The position numbers and the translations under genes were made by a program. Positions 49,641 to 58,963 of a stretch of 64,000 nucleotides of DNA are shown one piece after another; position 1 is the first letter of the stretch, and every line of letters starts with the position of its first letter. The notes beneath the pieces were generated by a model, which was given only the letters and a program-made list of their open reading frames with translations, was not told the origin of the DNA and did no database searches. Where the stretch lies: NCBI GenBank assembly GCA_030841085.1, contig JAVEDP010000041.1, forward strand, positions 362,283 to 426,282, written 5' to 3'. The DNA comes from Pyrinomonadaceae bacterium (GTDB lineage Bacteria; Acidobacteriota; Blastocatellia; Pyrinomonadales; Pyrinomonadaceae).

Positions 49641-51167
49641 TCAATCTTTCGATCCTTCCTCGGGACTCTTCTCGTGTGGTTTGACGGCGGAACGAATGAC
49701 GATGAACTTGTTCAGCAGATCGAACCAGAAGGGTGCGCCTAACGAGAGGGCCAGGGCGGTCAGTATCCAGCCGAGGGCGTGCCAATAGATCTGATCCGAC
49801 CAGCCTCCCGGCTGAAAGAAATTTCGACCTGGCCACGTTCGTTTCGGGTCCTCCGTTGAGTCCCAGCCGATCGGCAAACCCAGCGCCTGAATCTGCTGCA
49901 AGTTCGCAAGGTATTTGCACTTCGGAGACTCAGGTTCCTGGCAAGCCGCCTGTAGATCTTTTTCACCTTTGCACTCTGGGGAATCGGGCTCTCCGCAGAC
50001 CTTCTGCAGAGCCCTGGCATTTTTGCACTCAACGGAGTTGGGCGCTCCACAGGCCTTCGCCACATCCTGGGCAAGCTTGCATTTGACTGAGTTGGCGTCT
50101 TTAACACAGTCCTCGGGTAACGGGGATGTGTTTGCCGCACCTCTCGGAGGTGACGCGGAGGGTGAAACAACGGCCGGAGCCGAGGGCGAGGCAACCGCAA
50201 CCGCAGGCGAAACCGCAACGACTGGAGAGGGCGAGATAGTTGCACCTGCGGGAACTGGATTCGGGGCGACTGCATCAGTTTTCACAGCAGGCGCAGCGGG
50301 TTTGGTCGGCGCCGCGGGTGAAGATGTCGGTGTCGGCGAGGCGTGTGCCTTCGCGTATGCGTCCGAGGCCGCGACTAAAGAATCGCGTAAAGCTCTATCA
50401 GTTGAAAGTCGCTTAGCAATCGTGATCGTGTCGACGTTGACCGTGACCGCCACAAACAACCCGAGAATCAGGATGGTTACCTGGGCCCGACGCTTGTACC
50501 AGCTGGATACGCGATCCATCGAAGCGTTGTACCAACCTTCAATGTTCTCGCGCACTCTTGCCACATCGTTTCCAGCCGCATCGAGCAGAGGTATTAATCC
50601 TTGTCTTATCTGTGCGGTAATCAATGGGTTAGCAAGAAGAGCACTTCGCAGAGCTATCAATGAAAGGTTGGGGACTGCAGGCGGTGGTGGAACTACTAAC
50701 GGCGGGGTGCCACCAGCAAGGTTAACGACAACTTGAGAGGGTGTCCCTGGAGCGGGCGAAGGCGCCGTCGCTCCAGTTGCTCCGGATGGTCCACCCGCCG
50801 CGCCGCCGGGAGCTACCCCCGGAAGTATCAGATCCATTAACGCCAGCGAAAAGTTGCGTGCCGGTATATACGAAGGCAAACCTGTTCGAAATAACTTGCG
50901 CTTGATGGTGTTGTCTATTCTAGAGTTCTCGTATTGACCTCCGAAAAGGCTATTCACCAGGGGGTGGTTATACAAGCTTCGCACTACGTCGTCCGCTCCG
51001 GAATTGCTGCCGGGGACCAGAAGCTCGCGAATACCGCGTTCAAGATCAATGGCTCGCTTCTTTAAAAGCAATTCGATAATTTCGTTCGCCGCCGTGCACA
51101 TGAGGCTGAGCAAGAGATAGACGAAGATCAATCCAATCGCCACATCCAGGATTGTTGTATTGAACAT
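49641..51167 (-). CDS. Membrane protein with Ala/Pro-rich linker and 18-aa Cys repeat
   Basis: N-terminal TM (ILDVAIGLIFVYLLLSLMCTAANEIIELLLKKRAIDLERGI), central TM, CGAPNSVECKNARALQKV-type repeats, C-terminal TM; start with GGAGGAGA upstream. Confidence 0.8.
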   Translation of the reverse strand: MFNTTILDVAIGLIFVYLLLSLMCTAANEIIELLLKKRAIDLERGIRELLVPGSNSGADDVVRSLYNHPLVNSLFGGQYENSRIDNTIKRKLFRTGLPSYIPARNFSLALMDLILPGVAPGGAAGGPSGATGATAPSPAPGTPSQVVVNLAGGTPPLVVPPPPAVPNLSLIALRSALLANPLITAQIRQGLIPLLDAAGNDVARVRENIEGWYNASMDRVSSWYKRRAQVTILILGLFVAVTVNVDTITIAKRLSTDRALRDSLVAASDAYAKAHASPTPTSSPAAPTKPAAPAVKTDAVAPNPVPAGATISPSPVVAVSPAVAVASPSAPAVVSPSASPPRGAANTSPLPEDCVKDANSVKCKLAQDVAKACGAPNSVECKNARALQKVCGEPDSPECKGEKDLQAACQEPESPKCKYLANLQQIQALGLPIGWDSTEDPKRTWPGRNFFQPGGWSDQIYWHALGWILTALALSLGAPFWFDLLNKFIVIRSAVKPHEKSPEEGSKD

Positions 51168-51691
51168 TTGAGGTCTCCTCCGATCGCTCGACGTAGTCAG
51201 CAAAGACTCCGGGGCGGAAAGTCAGAACGGGTAATAACGAGTTCTTTGAATCAGTCTCTACTGCCAGAAGGGCTTTGTCGTAGTGCCAAAAGGAATTCTT
51301 GGTGTAAGGCCGGCTCTCCCAAGCAAAGGTGGATCGCAAGGCTGATTTGGAATTCAAGGAGCGAACTGGCTGGTTCGGGAGCGAACTGGCGTATTCGCGG
51401 TTTCAAGATGCGAGGACAGCCGCCTTATACTCCGATGCAAGAACCCTGTCAAGAAAATATCTTCACCAGAAAATGTGTTCAACCAAGCGGGCGGTTTTCA
51501 GTTAGCCGTTACCCTATTAAAGACCTGGTTCGGTTACGGTATCTGAACAGCGCCGACTGATGCAAAATCCAACATCTATAAGTAATGCACATAACGGCAA
51601 AAGCATTTCATCGCCAAATCCACGCTTGACCGAATGCTGACGCTTCTGGATGATTGGGACAAATCTTTTCCCAAAGGATTGGAATGCTCGA

Positions 51692-52792
51692 ATGCGAAAC
51701 TATCACTTTATCCAACTCGATGTGTTTACTAATCAGCCGTTCGCCGGTAATCCGCTGGCCGTGTTTCCGGAAGCCGAAGGACTCAGCGACGAGCAGATGA
51801 TGAAGATCGCGCGCGAGATGAATCTCTCGGAGACGGTGTTTGTGTTAAAGCCTGAGCAAACAGCGGCGAGTCAACAGCAAACAGCGGCGAGTAAACAGCA
51901 AACAGTAAACAGGGAACAGCAGAAAGCGGAGAGCAAAGAGCAAAGCGGAAGGGACCAGCCACAGAAATCTGAAGACGAGGCGACAGAAGCAGCAAATCCG
52001 CAATCCGAAATTCAAAATCCGAAATTCCCGTTGCGGCGCTTGCGCATTTTTACACCTGCGCGCGAAATTCCTTTCGCCGGCCATCCGATCGCCGGCACCT
52101 GGAACGCGCTGGCGCGGGAAGGCATTGTGCCGCTGCCCGAAGGTGGCAACGGTTGGACGCGCATTTATCATGAAGTGGGCCTTGGCGTGTTGCCGGTCGA
52201 TATCGAGTTTAAGGATGGGCTGCCGGTGCAGGTTGTGATGACGCAGGGGAAGTTTGAAATTCTGGCTGAGATCGACGACGGGCAAGAACAAGCTGAGCTC
52301 GCCCGCGCACTCGGCCGCAATCGCGAAGACCTCGACGAGAGTTTGCCGATCCAGGTTATCTCGACGGGCTTGTCGTCATTGGTTGTTCCGATACGTTCGC
52401 TCGCGGACCTGGGAACGTGTCGCGTGAATAGCAGCTTGCTGGGCGAACTCTATACGCAGCGCGGCGCCACCGGTTGCCATGCTTTCTCGCGCGAGACGAT
52501 TGAGATTGGCGAGGCGCGCGCGCATGGCCGGTTCTTTGCACCAGCCGACAACATCGCTGAAGATCCAGCTACCGGCAGCGCGTCGGGCGCGTTGGGTGGC
52601 TATCTGGTCCATCATGGCGCAACCGGCATTGAACCAACAGATGGTCGTTATAAATTCGTAATTGAACAAGGCGACTTTATGCATCGACCGAGCCGCATCA
52701 ATTTGGATGTGAGCGGGAAGCCCGGCGCAGTTGAAGAGGTAAAAGTAGGTGGGCCATCCGTGATCGTCGCGCGCGGCGAAGTTTACGTTTAA
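51692..52792 (+). CDS. PhzF family isomerase/epimerase with a low-complexity insertion
   Basis: FIQLDVFTNQPFAGNPLAVFPEAEGLSDEQMMKIAREMNLSETVFVL, RLRIFTPAREIPFAGHPIAGT, DPATGSASGALGGYL. Confidence 0.92.
   Translation: MRNYHFIQLDVFTNQPFAGNPLAVFPEAEGLSDEQMMKIAREMNLSETVFVLKPEQTAASQQQTAASKQQTVNREQQKAESKEQSGRDQPQKSEDEATEAANPQSEIQNPKFPLRRLRIFTPAREIPFAGHPIAGTWNALAREGIVPLPEGGNGWTRIYHEVGLGVLPVDIEFKDGLPVQVVMTQGKFEILAEIDDGQEQAELARALGRNREDLDESLPIQVISTGLSSLVVPIRSLADLGTCRVNSSLLGELYTQRGATGCHAFSRETIEIGEARAHGRFFAPADNIAEDPATGSASGALGGYLVHHGATGIEPTDGRYKFVIEQGDFMHRPSRINLDVSGKPGAVEEVKVGGPSVIVARGEVYV
51851..52029. repeat. Short tandem-repeat insertion within phzF-like CDS
   Basis: gcaaacagcggcgagt(c/a)aacagcaaacagcggcgagtaaacagcaaacagtaaacag... 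and caatccgaaattcaaaatccgaaattc, resembling the intergenic tract at 58183. Confidence 0.8.
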
Positions 52793-52920
52793 GTTTCAAG
52801 TTTCAAGTTCCAAGTTTCAAGTTTCAAGTCTCAGGTTAGGAGCAGAGGCTTTCGTCCTGAAACTTGAAACATGAAACTGTTCTGGGAAACTTGGAACATG
52901 AAACTTGAAACTTGAAACTG
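52791..52920. repeat. Inverted pair of short tandem repeats (gtttcaa)n
   Basis: aagtttcaagtttcaagttccaagtttcaagtttcaag versus gaaacttgaaacatgaaac...gaaacttgaaacttgaaactg. Confidence 0.92.
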
Positions 52921-52931
52921 CTTTGGGATTT

Positions 52932-53930
52932 ATGACTGAACCACTTGATCTCATAATCATCGGTGCTGGCCCGGCGGGCCTGTCCGCTGCTGAAGCCGCT
53001 CGTCGGGAAGGATTGCGATATCTGGTGATTGAAAAAGGCACCATCGCCGACACTATTCGCCTTTACCCGGTGGGCCGCACTTTGTTCTCAACGCCAAACG
53101 AGTTGGAGATGTATGAAGGGGCGCTAAAACCCTGCCGCGAGAAGCCGACGCGGGAAGAGTTGCTTTCCCACTACATTCATTTCGTGCTCGATAATGATCT
53201 AAATATTAATACCGGCGAAACGGTGCTTGAGGTTGAACGAGCGGCTGGCGAAGTATTTCGCGTCCACACCGACAAGGGCGACTATGAAACGGCGCGAATT
53301 CTGTTTGCGATCGGCGCTATGGCCCATCCCCGGCTGCTCAATATTCCCGGCGAGGATTTACCAAAGGTGCAGCACCTGTTCGTCGAGCCGTACGCATACA
53401 TTCGCAAGGATGCGCTGGTTGTCGGCGGCGGCAACAGTGCTGCCGAGGCGGCCTTGTTTTTGTCCGAAGAAGGCGCGCGCACCACGCTCGCGATTTGGCG
53501 TGAAGATTGGGAGAACCGCGATCCCAAAGCCGGTGCGATGAAACACTGGGTGCGCAGTCCGCTCGAGAAAGAAGTTGAGGCCGGACGCCTGCGCGTGGTT
53601 CTCTACAAAGAAGTATTGCAGATCACCGAAGCGGACGTGACGTTGACCACCGAGGAAGGCGAGACGCTGACCATTGCCAACGACGTGGTGTTTGTGCTGA
53701 TTGGCAGCGACGCCGATTTAACTCTCTTAAAGAAACTTGGCGTTAAAACCGAGTCGGGAAAGCTGACTGAAATGCCGGTTTACGATCCGGAAACTTTCGA
53801 AACCAACGTGCCTGGAGTTTATGTTGTGGGCCACTTCACGAATGCGCGCCACATCAAGGCCGCCATCGACGTGCCGCGCCGGATCGTTCCGCTGATTGCG
53901 CAAAGCCTGCGCGCGGGCGCAACGAAATGA
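52932..53930 (+). CDS. YpdA-like (bacillithiol disulfide reductase family) NAD(P)/FAD-dependent oxidoreductase
   Basis: DLIIIGAGPAGLSAAEAARREGL, EKGTIADTIRLYPVGRTLFSTPNELEM, ALVVGGGNSAAEAALFL; start at internal ATG because upstream codons lie in repeat. Confidence 0.85.
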   Translation: MTEPLDLIIIGAGPAGLSAAEAARREGLRYLVIEKGTIADTIRLYPVGRTLFSTPNELEMYEGALKPCREKPTREELLSHYIHFVLDNDLNINTGETVLEVERAAGEVFRVHTDKGDYETARILFAIGAMAHPRLLNIPGEDLPKVQHLFVEPYAYIRKDALVVGGGNSAAEAALFLSEEGARTTLAIWREDWENRDPKAGAMKHWVRSPLEKEVEAGRLRVVLYKEVLQITEADVTLTTEEGETLTIANDVVFVLIGSDADLTLLKKLGVKTESGKLTEMPVYDPETFETNVPGVYVVGHFTNARHIKAAIDVPRRIVPLIAQSLRAGATK

Positions 53931-54022
53931 AGCGGAAAATCATAAGAGCAATTGGGCAACACGGTCGGCTCAAAAGACACAAGCCAATTCAGTTTCGGCT
54001 GTGCCGTCTAAGTTGGCTTCGC

Positions 54023-54173
54023 GGGGGTGGCTATGCCCCGCCGTAAGGTGCTTTTACACTTCTGGGCTATGCCCATCGGCCTTTGAACCAATATGAATCA
54101 GAAGGGCTAAGCATGACCAGGGCCATAGCCCCAGAATAATGTGGCCGCTGTCGGCGCGGGGCATAGCCTCCGC
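54023..54173. repeat. Nested inverted repeat (large palindromic structure)
   Basis: Outer ggggtggctatgccccgccg / cggcgcggggcatagcctccgcc; inner cttctgggctatgccc / gggccatagccccagaa. Confidence 0.8.
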
Positions 54174-54309
54174 CGCATCCGGCGGCAGAGCCGATGCGGG
54201 ACCAATAGCGGTTTTTATCGCAATGCAAAGGGGAACAAACTTAGCGCACACGCTGACAATTGCGATTGTTCGCAAGCGGGACTACTGGCTCGCCGGCTAG
54301 TTTATCTCA

Positions 54310-55644
54310 GTGGCTAACACCAATTCAGTTCTGATTATTGGCGCCGGCGCCGCCGGGCTCGCCGCCGCGCGCGACCTCGCTGCCGCCGGCCTGAGCGTAA
54401 CCATCATCGAGGCGCGCGATCGTGTCGGTGGACGCGTCCATACCGTCCGCGACGAGTCATTCAATCTTCCGATCGAGTTGGGCGCCGAGTTTGTGCACGG
54501 CAAGCATCCCGCTCTCATGAAGCTGCTCGACTCTTCACGAACGCCATTCTCAGATGTTACCGAACGCCACTGGTACTTCGAGGACGGAGTCGTTAGTCGT
54601 TCAAATGATTTCTGGAACAAGCTGACTGCGCTTTTTGATCTGATGAGCAAAGAAAAACCCGATCAGACTTTTGCGCAGTTTCTGGATTCGCTGCCCGACG
54701 ACCCCGAGACATTGCGCGCGAAGGCCGTCGCCACGCGCTACGTTCAGGGCTTTCACGCCGCGGACATTCGGCGCGCCGGCGTGCATGGCTTAGTTGCGGC
54801 GAACGAAGCAGAAGACCACGTCGGAGGCCATCATTCGTTTCGCGTCGCGACAGGTTATGAAACCGTGCTGCAACGCTTGAACGAGGAAGCCAAACAACAA
54901 GGTGCGAGCGTGCAACTCAACGCCGTGGTCCGGGAAATCCATTGGAACAGAAACAACGTCGAGGTGATTTGTCTTTCCGGAGAACGGCAGCAGCGATTCA
55001 CAGCTTCCCGGGCAGTAATCACTTTGCCGCTGGGCGTGCTGCAGGAAAAATCGAAAACGCATGCCGTCCGATTTGTTCCTGAGTTGCCCGAAGAAAAGCA
55101 GGAGGCGATCGACAACATCCCGATGGGCGACGTTGCGCGTATTGTGCTTGTCTTTCGCGAAAGATTTTGGGAAGGGTTGGACCTCGCCCGTACCGGCGCG
55201 CAACAGGATCTGTCGCAGCTTGGGTTTATTCATTATCCCGAAGCCGCGATTCCCACCTGGTGGAGTTTGCTGCCGTTGCGTGCGCCGGTGTTGGTAGGTT
55301 GGGCCGGCGGCACGCGGGCCGAGAAGTTGCTGCGAATGTCGGAAGCGGAATGCGTTTCGGAAGCGCTGCGTTCATTGAAAAAGATTTTTGGCGTTTCTGA
55401 AATGAGTTTGCGGAAATGGTTATTGCAGTCTTACATGCATCACTGGGACACAGATCCTTTCTCGCGTGGCGCGTACGCTTACCTTCCCGTCGATGGGCTC
55501 AACAAGCAGCAGGAACTAGCGCGGCCCGTTCAGAACACCATTTTCTTTGCCGGCGAAGCCACCAGCGTCGGTCACATCGGCACGGTTCACGGCGCGCTGG
55601 AAAGCGGGCAACGCGCAGCCAGGGAAATTCTGGCGAGCCTGTGA
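54310..55644 (+). CDS. Flavin-containing amine oxidase
   Basis: VLIIGAGAAGLAAARDLAAAGLSVTIIEARDRVGGRVHT, FFAGEATSVGHIGTVHGALESGQRAA. Confidence 0.93.
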   Translation: MANTNSVLIIGAGAAGLAAARDLAAAGLSVTIIEARDRVGGRVHTVRDESFNLPIELGAEFVHGKHPALMKLLDSSRTPFSDVTERHWYFEDGVVSRSNDFWNKLTALFDLMSKEKPDQTFAQFLDSLPDDPETLRAKAVATRYVQGFHAADIRRAGVHGLVAANEAEDHVGGHHSFRVATGYETVLQRLNEEAKQQGASVQLNAVVREIHWNRNNVEVICLSGERQQRFTASRAVITLPLGVLQEKSKTHAVRFVPELPEEKQEAIDNIPMGDVARIVLVFRERFWEGLDLARTGAQQDLSQLGFIHYPEAAIPTWWSLLPLRAPVLVGWAGGTRAEKLLRMSEAECVSEALRSLKKIFGVSEMSLRKWLLQSYMHHWDTDPFSRGAYAYLPVDGLNKQQELARPVQNTIFFAGEATSVGHIGTVHGALESGQRAAREILASL

Positions 55645-55998
55645 GACTTGGGAAATTTCTGTTTACACATAGCGCCAGCCAGAGGCATCAAGTGCGGAAG
55701 AGGCATGCGGCGGACGCTTGTCGAACGCTTCGAGTGCTCGAATTCGTGGCGAACTCAAACGGGATCGTATACGCCGGCGGAACGTCGCGTTGGACCAACC
55801 TTCCTCCACTTTGCAATCACGCTCTATTCCTATGTTGATTTGATGTTTTAGTGACTGCGCCCGCGCGTACCTGAGGCTAATTCCCATTGAGCCTTTAACC
55901 GAGCTGTCTTCGCTAACAAATGGGCATGCCGCTTGCGAGATCTGCCTTGAAAAACGCTAAAAATCCGCGTTACGGAAGATAGCTTTGAAGGAGGCTTT

Positions 55999-58179
55999 AT
56001 GAGTTCGATAAAAGTTTGGCCACACATGACCATCGTGGCAGTTGTTGTGGCTTTGATCGCAGGCTTGGGTGTGGCGTTTTACATGAAACATGAGCAGACC
56101 GTCTCAGCCGAGTCGCTGCCGAATGCCGCTCGTATTCAACGTGTCGATGGCGAGGTCGCACTGAACAACGGTCTTTATGAAAATGGAAGTGACGGCCAAT
56201 GGGTGACGGCGAGCGCCAACACTCCCTTCTCAGTCGGCGATCGAATCTACACGCGCGACAATTCGCGCGCGTCGCTGGCGTTTACCGGGCGCAACTTCGC
56301 ACGGCTAAATCCAAACTCCTCGCTCGACGTGATCGCTCTGGAGGATCGACGAACGCAGCTTGCGTTGCGCGATGGCTCGGCAATCTTCGACGTGGGATAT
56401 CTGCAGCCCAACGAATTGTTTGAAGTGGCAACGCCCTATGGCGCGGTGGACTTTGATCAACCCGGGCTTTACAACGTTGGATTAAACAACGGCAACGCGA
56501 TGGTTTCGGTGCTGAGCGGGTTGGCGCAAGTAGTTGGACTCGGCGGCAGCGGACAAATCGGCAAAGGCGAAATGCTCGCGCTTGCCGGTCAAACAGCCGC
56601 GCAGGTTTTGTTGTCGCGACTCAACAACAACGACGCTGGATACCTGGTGAATGATTACTACTCTTATCAGTATCCGAATATGTACGATGGCCGTTATAAC
56701 AACTATGATGCGTACCTCGCGGATCCTTCCTACTACGATCCATACAACCGTTACAACAGCTATCAATACGTTTCGAGCACTATCCCGGGCGTTTACGATC
56801 TCGATTCCTATGGCAACTGGCAGAACGTCAGTGGCTACGGCAATGTCTGGAGTCCGCGAGTAGACAACGGTTGGGCGCCGTATCAACAGGGTTACTGGAT
56901 GAACGATTATCCGTATGGGATGACCTGGGTTTCAACTGAGCCGTGGGGGTACGCGCCTTATCACTATGGTCGTTGGGCCAACGCGAACAATCAGTGGTTC
57001 TGGATTCCGGATACAGTCAACACAACGCCGACTTATTCGCCCGCGCTGGTGGCTTGGGTACCGGTGGATTCGAATGACATCGGTTGGGTCCCGCTTGGAC
57101 CAGGCGATCCTTATGCACCACGCTATTACGACGCCAACTGGCAACCGTATTACCTGACCCGAACCAACAATGTGCCAACCCAATTGGTAAACCTAAGCGT
57201 TCCCAACGCCGTGGCATATGCGCCGGTTCAGGATCTTGGGCGAAATTTTGATCCGAGAAGTATTAGCCACGCGAACCCGCAGATGCTGGCGCAAGTCCGT
57301 CCGGTGCTCGACCCGCTGACGCTAACTCCGTTGCGAAATGCCGTTGTGCATTCGGCGTGGGGTCGCGGCAAGATCGATCTACCGCCGGGAATTGCCAAGA
57401 AACTTTACGACACGCCGGTGATCACCAGCTCTCTTCCAAACGCGCCGCCGTTCAGAAGAGATTTGGCGAAAGCGCTGCGAGTAGAAGCGGCGCCGGAGAA
57501 AGCGAAAGGGACGAAATTTCAAGTCCGGGATGAGCGCGAGAATGGCCAGCGCGCGCCGGAACCGTTAGGCCCAGAGAATAATCCGGTCGCCGACCAGGCA
57601 CGCAAACAGAAGATAGACCAGTTAGCACCTGAAGCCGCAAAGGGTAATCGAGACGCGCGGCGACAGTTGCAGGATTTACAACAGCAACAGCGCCAGGCGG
57701 ACGTGAGTCGGAAACAATCTGAGCGGGCTGCGGCGCAGCAGCAGCAACAACAGCAAGTCCAGCAACAACGCGCGCAACGCAGTGCAATTCCGCAAGCTCG
57801 TGGCGAAGCGGTAGGACACCGCGAGCAGCCGCAACAGACAGCGCCACGCGGACGGCAAGACGTTCCGAAGGCTCGAGAACCACAAGCCCGGCCGCAGGTA
57901 GTGCCCAAGCCGCAGGTCATTCAGCAAACACCGCGCGGTCGGCAGGACGTTCCGAAGGCAAGAGAGCCGCAGGGTCGAGTAGAAACGCCACGCGCGCAAC
58001 CGCAGCCACGCGCAGCACAACCACAACCGCGTGCGGAACAACCACGCGCGGCGCAACCGCAACCCCAAGCGCAGGGACATGGCAAGCCTGACAAGCAACA
58101 AGGACCACCGGCCGGTAATGGTCAGGCACAAGGTGGCGGTGGCGGGGGCGGCGGTAAGGGCCACGGAAAGAAGCCGTAG
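55999..58179 (+). CDS. FecR-domain / DUF6600-type secreted protein with Gln/Pro/Arg-rich tail
   Basis: N-terminal TM; FecR-like region; WAPYQQGYWMNDYPYGMTWVSTEPWGYAPYHYGRW repeats; low-complexity C-terminus. Confidence 0.8.
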   Translation: MSSIKVWPHMTIVAVVVALIAGLGVAFYMKHEQTVSAESLPNAARIQRVDGEVALNNGLYENGSDGQWVTASANTPFSVGDRIYTRDNSRASLAFTGRNFARLNPNSSLDVIALEDRRTQLALRDGSAIFDVGYLQPNELFEVATPYGAVDFDQPGLYNVGLNNGNAMVSVLSGLAQVVGLGGSGQIGKGEMLALAGQTAAQVLLSRLNNNDAGYLVNDYYSYQYPNMYDGRYNNYDAYLADPSYYDPYNRYNSYQYVSSTIPGVYDLDSYGNWQNVSGYGNVWSPRVDNGWAPYQQGYWMNDYPYGMTWVSTEPWGYAPYHYGRWANANNQWFWIPDTVNTTPTYSPALVAWVPVDSNDIGWVPLGPGDPYAPRYYDANWQPYYLTRTNNVPTQLVNLSVPNAVAYAPVQDLGRNFDPRSISHANPQMLAQVRPVLDPLTLTPLRNAVVHSAWGRGKIDLPPGIAKKLYDTPVITSSLPNAPPFRRDLAKALRVEAAPEKAKGTKFQVRDERENGQRAPEPLGPENNPVADQARKQKIDQLAPEAAKGNRDARRQLQDLQQQQRQADVSRKQSERAAAQQQQQQQVQQQRAQRSAIPQARGEAVGHREQPQQTAPRGRQDVPKAREPQARPQVVPKPQVIQQTPRGRQDVPKAREPQGRVETPRAQPQPRAAQPQPRAEQPRAAQPQPQAQGHGKPDKQQGPPAGNGQAQGGGGGGGGKGHGKKP

Positions 58180-58182
58180 CGA

Positions 58183-58300
58183 TGTAAACAGCAAACAGTG
58201 AACAGCGAACAGTAAGTACAAAGAGTTACTACAAAAAAACGCCGACCAGGCTGGTCGGCGTTTTCGCTTTGCTGCTTTGCTGTTTGATGTTTGCTGTCTT
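58183..58300. repeat. Short tandem-repeat tract (aacagcaaacagtgaacag) with partial inverted mate around terminator
   Basis: taaacagcaaacagtgaacagcgaacagt and ttgctgctttgctgtttgatgtttgctgt. Confidence 0.75.
58232..58266 (+). terminator. Intrinsic terminator
   Basis: aaaacgccgaccaggctggtcggcgttttc. Confidence 0.9.
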
Positions 58301-58453
58301 CGGCTTTCGGCCCTTCTGCCTTCTGCCTTCTGCTTTCTGCTTTCTGCCGTCTGGCTCCCGCCGTCTGCTGACTCTTCCGCTGCGGGGTACGGGCATTGCA
58401 AACGAGACCGCAAGCTTGCAAGAAGCGTATCAATTTCAATTCAGGGGAGATTT

Positions 58454-58747
58454 ATGTCAGCAACACAAAGAACGATCACGGGAACTCAACCAGATACAAA
58501 CGAAGTCGGTGGAATTCAAACTAGTGCCAAGCGGGACGCAGCCGAGACGATGCTAAAAACGGTGGACAAAACCACGGAGAAAGCAACAGGAGTCAGTTTG
58601 TTTCACATTCTGACGCTTGGCGCGATCGGCGCCTCGATCGCTCTGTTTCTTAGCGGAAAACAGAAGGCGGGAATATTTGTCGGCCTCTGGCCACCAACGT
58701 TTCAAGCGTTAAAAGCAGTGGTCGATAAAGGAAACGAAGCGGCTTAA
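58454..58747 (+). CDS. Small hypothetical protein with hydrophobic segment
   Basis: ATG at 58454 after ggggaga; LFHILTLGAIGASIALFLSGKQKAGIFVGLWPPTFQAL. Confidence 0.75.
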   Translation: MSATQRTITGTQPDTNEVGGIQTSAKRDAAETMLKTVDKTTEKATGVSLFHILTLGAIGASIALFLSGKQKAGIFVGLWPPTFQALKAVVDKGNEAA

Positions 58748-58780
58748 TAGAGTACGACCTTCTTACTCATTGCCTAACGC

Positions 58781-58823
58781 GAAAGCGGAGAGTCATCGAA
58801 AGGTGACCCTCCGCTTTTCTTTA
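58781..58823 (+). terminator. Intrinsic terminator
   Basis: aaagcggagagtcatcgaaaggtgaccctccgcttttcttt. Confidence 0.8.
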
Positions 58824-58828
58824 CCAAT

Positions 58829-58862
58829 GTTGAGTGCTGAGTGCTGAGTGCTGAGTTTTGAA
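58829..58862. repeat. Heptanucleotide tandem tract (gagtgct)n
   Basis: tgagtgctgagtgctgagtgctgag. Confidence 0.85.
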
Positions 58863-58963
58863 CACTAAAGGCTGCGTACTTTCTACAGGCCTTCTGCTTT
58901 CTCCCTTCCGCGCTTTGCCTACGGCCTTCCTGCCGAGTGCTGCTGCCGTCTGCTTACTGGATT

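Noticed and set aside
49468-49920. 150-aa minus-strand ORF
   Set aside because: Overlaps the C-terminus of the Cys-repeat membrane protein in another frame; no RBS or family signature
42508-51167. Contractile injection system or prophage lysis cassette
   Set aside because: No sheath, tube, baseplate, portal, terminase or integrase genes seen, so only the neutral term cluster is used
51046-51357. 103-aa minus-strand ORF
   Set aside because: Overlaps the start of the 49641-51167 gene and the intergenic region; no recognisable motif
52791-52920. Possible CRISPR array
   Set aside because: Units are 7-10 nt without regular spacers and no cas genes are nearby
57452-58413. Long minus-strand ORFs opposite the FecR/DUF6600 gene
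   Set aside because: Composition artefact of the Gln/Pro/Arg-rich low-complexity tail
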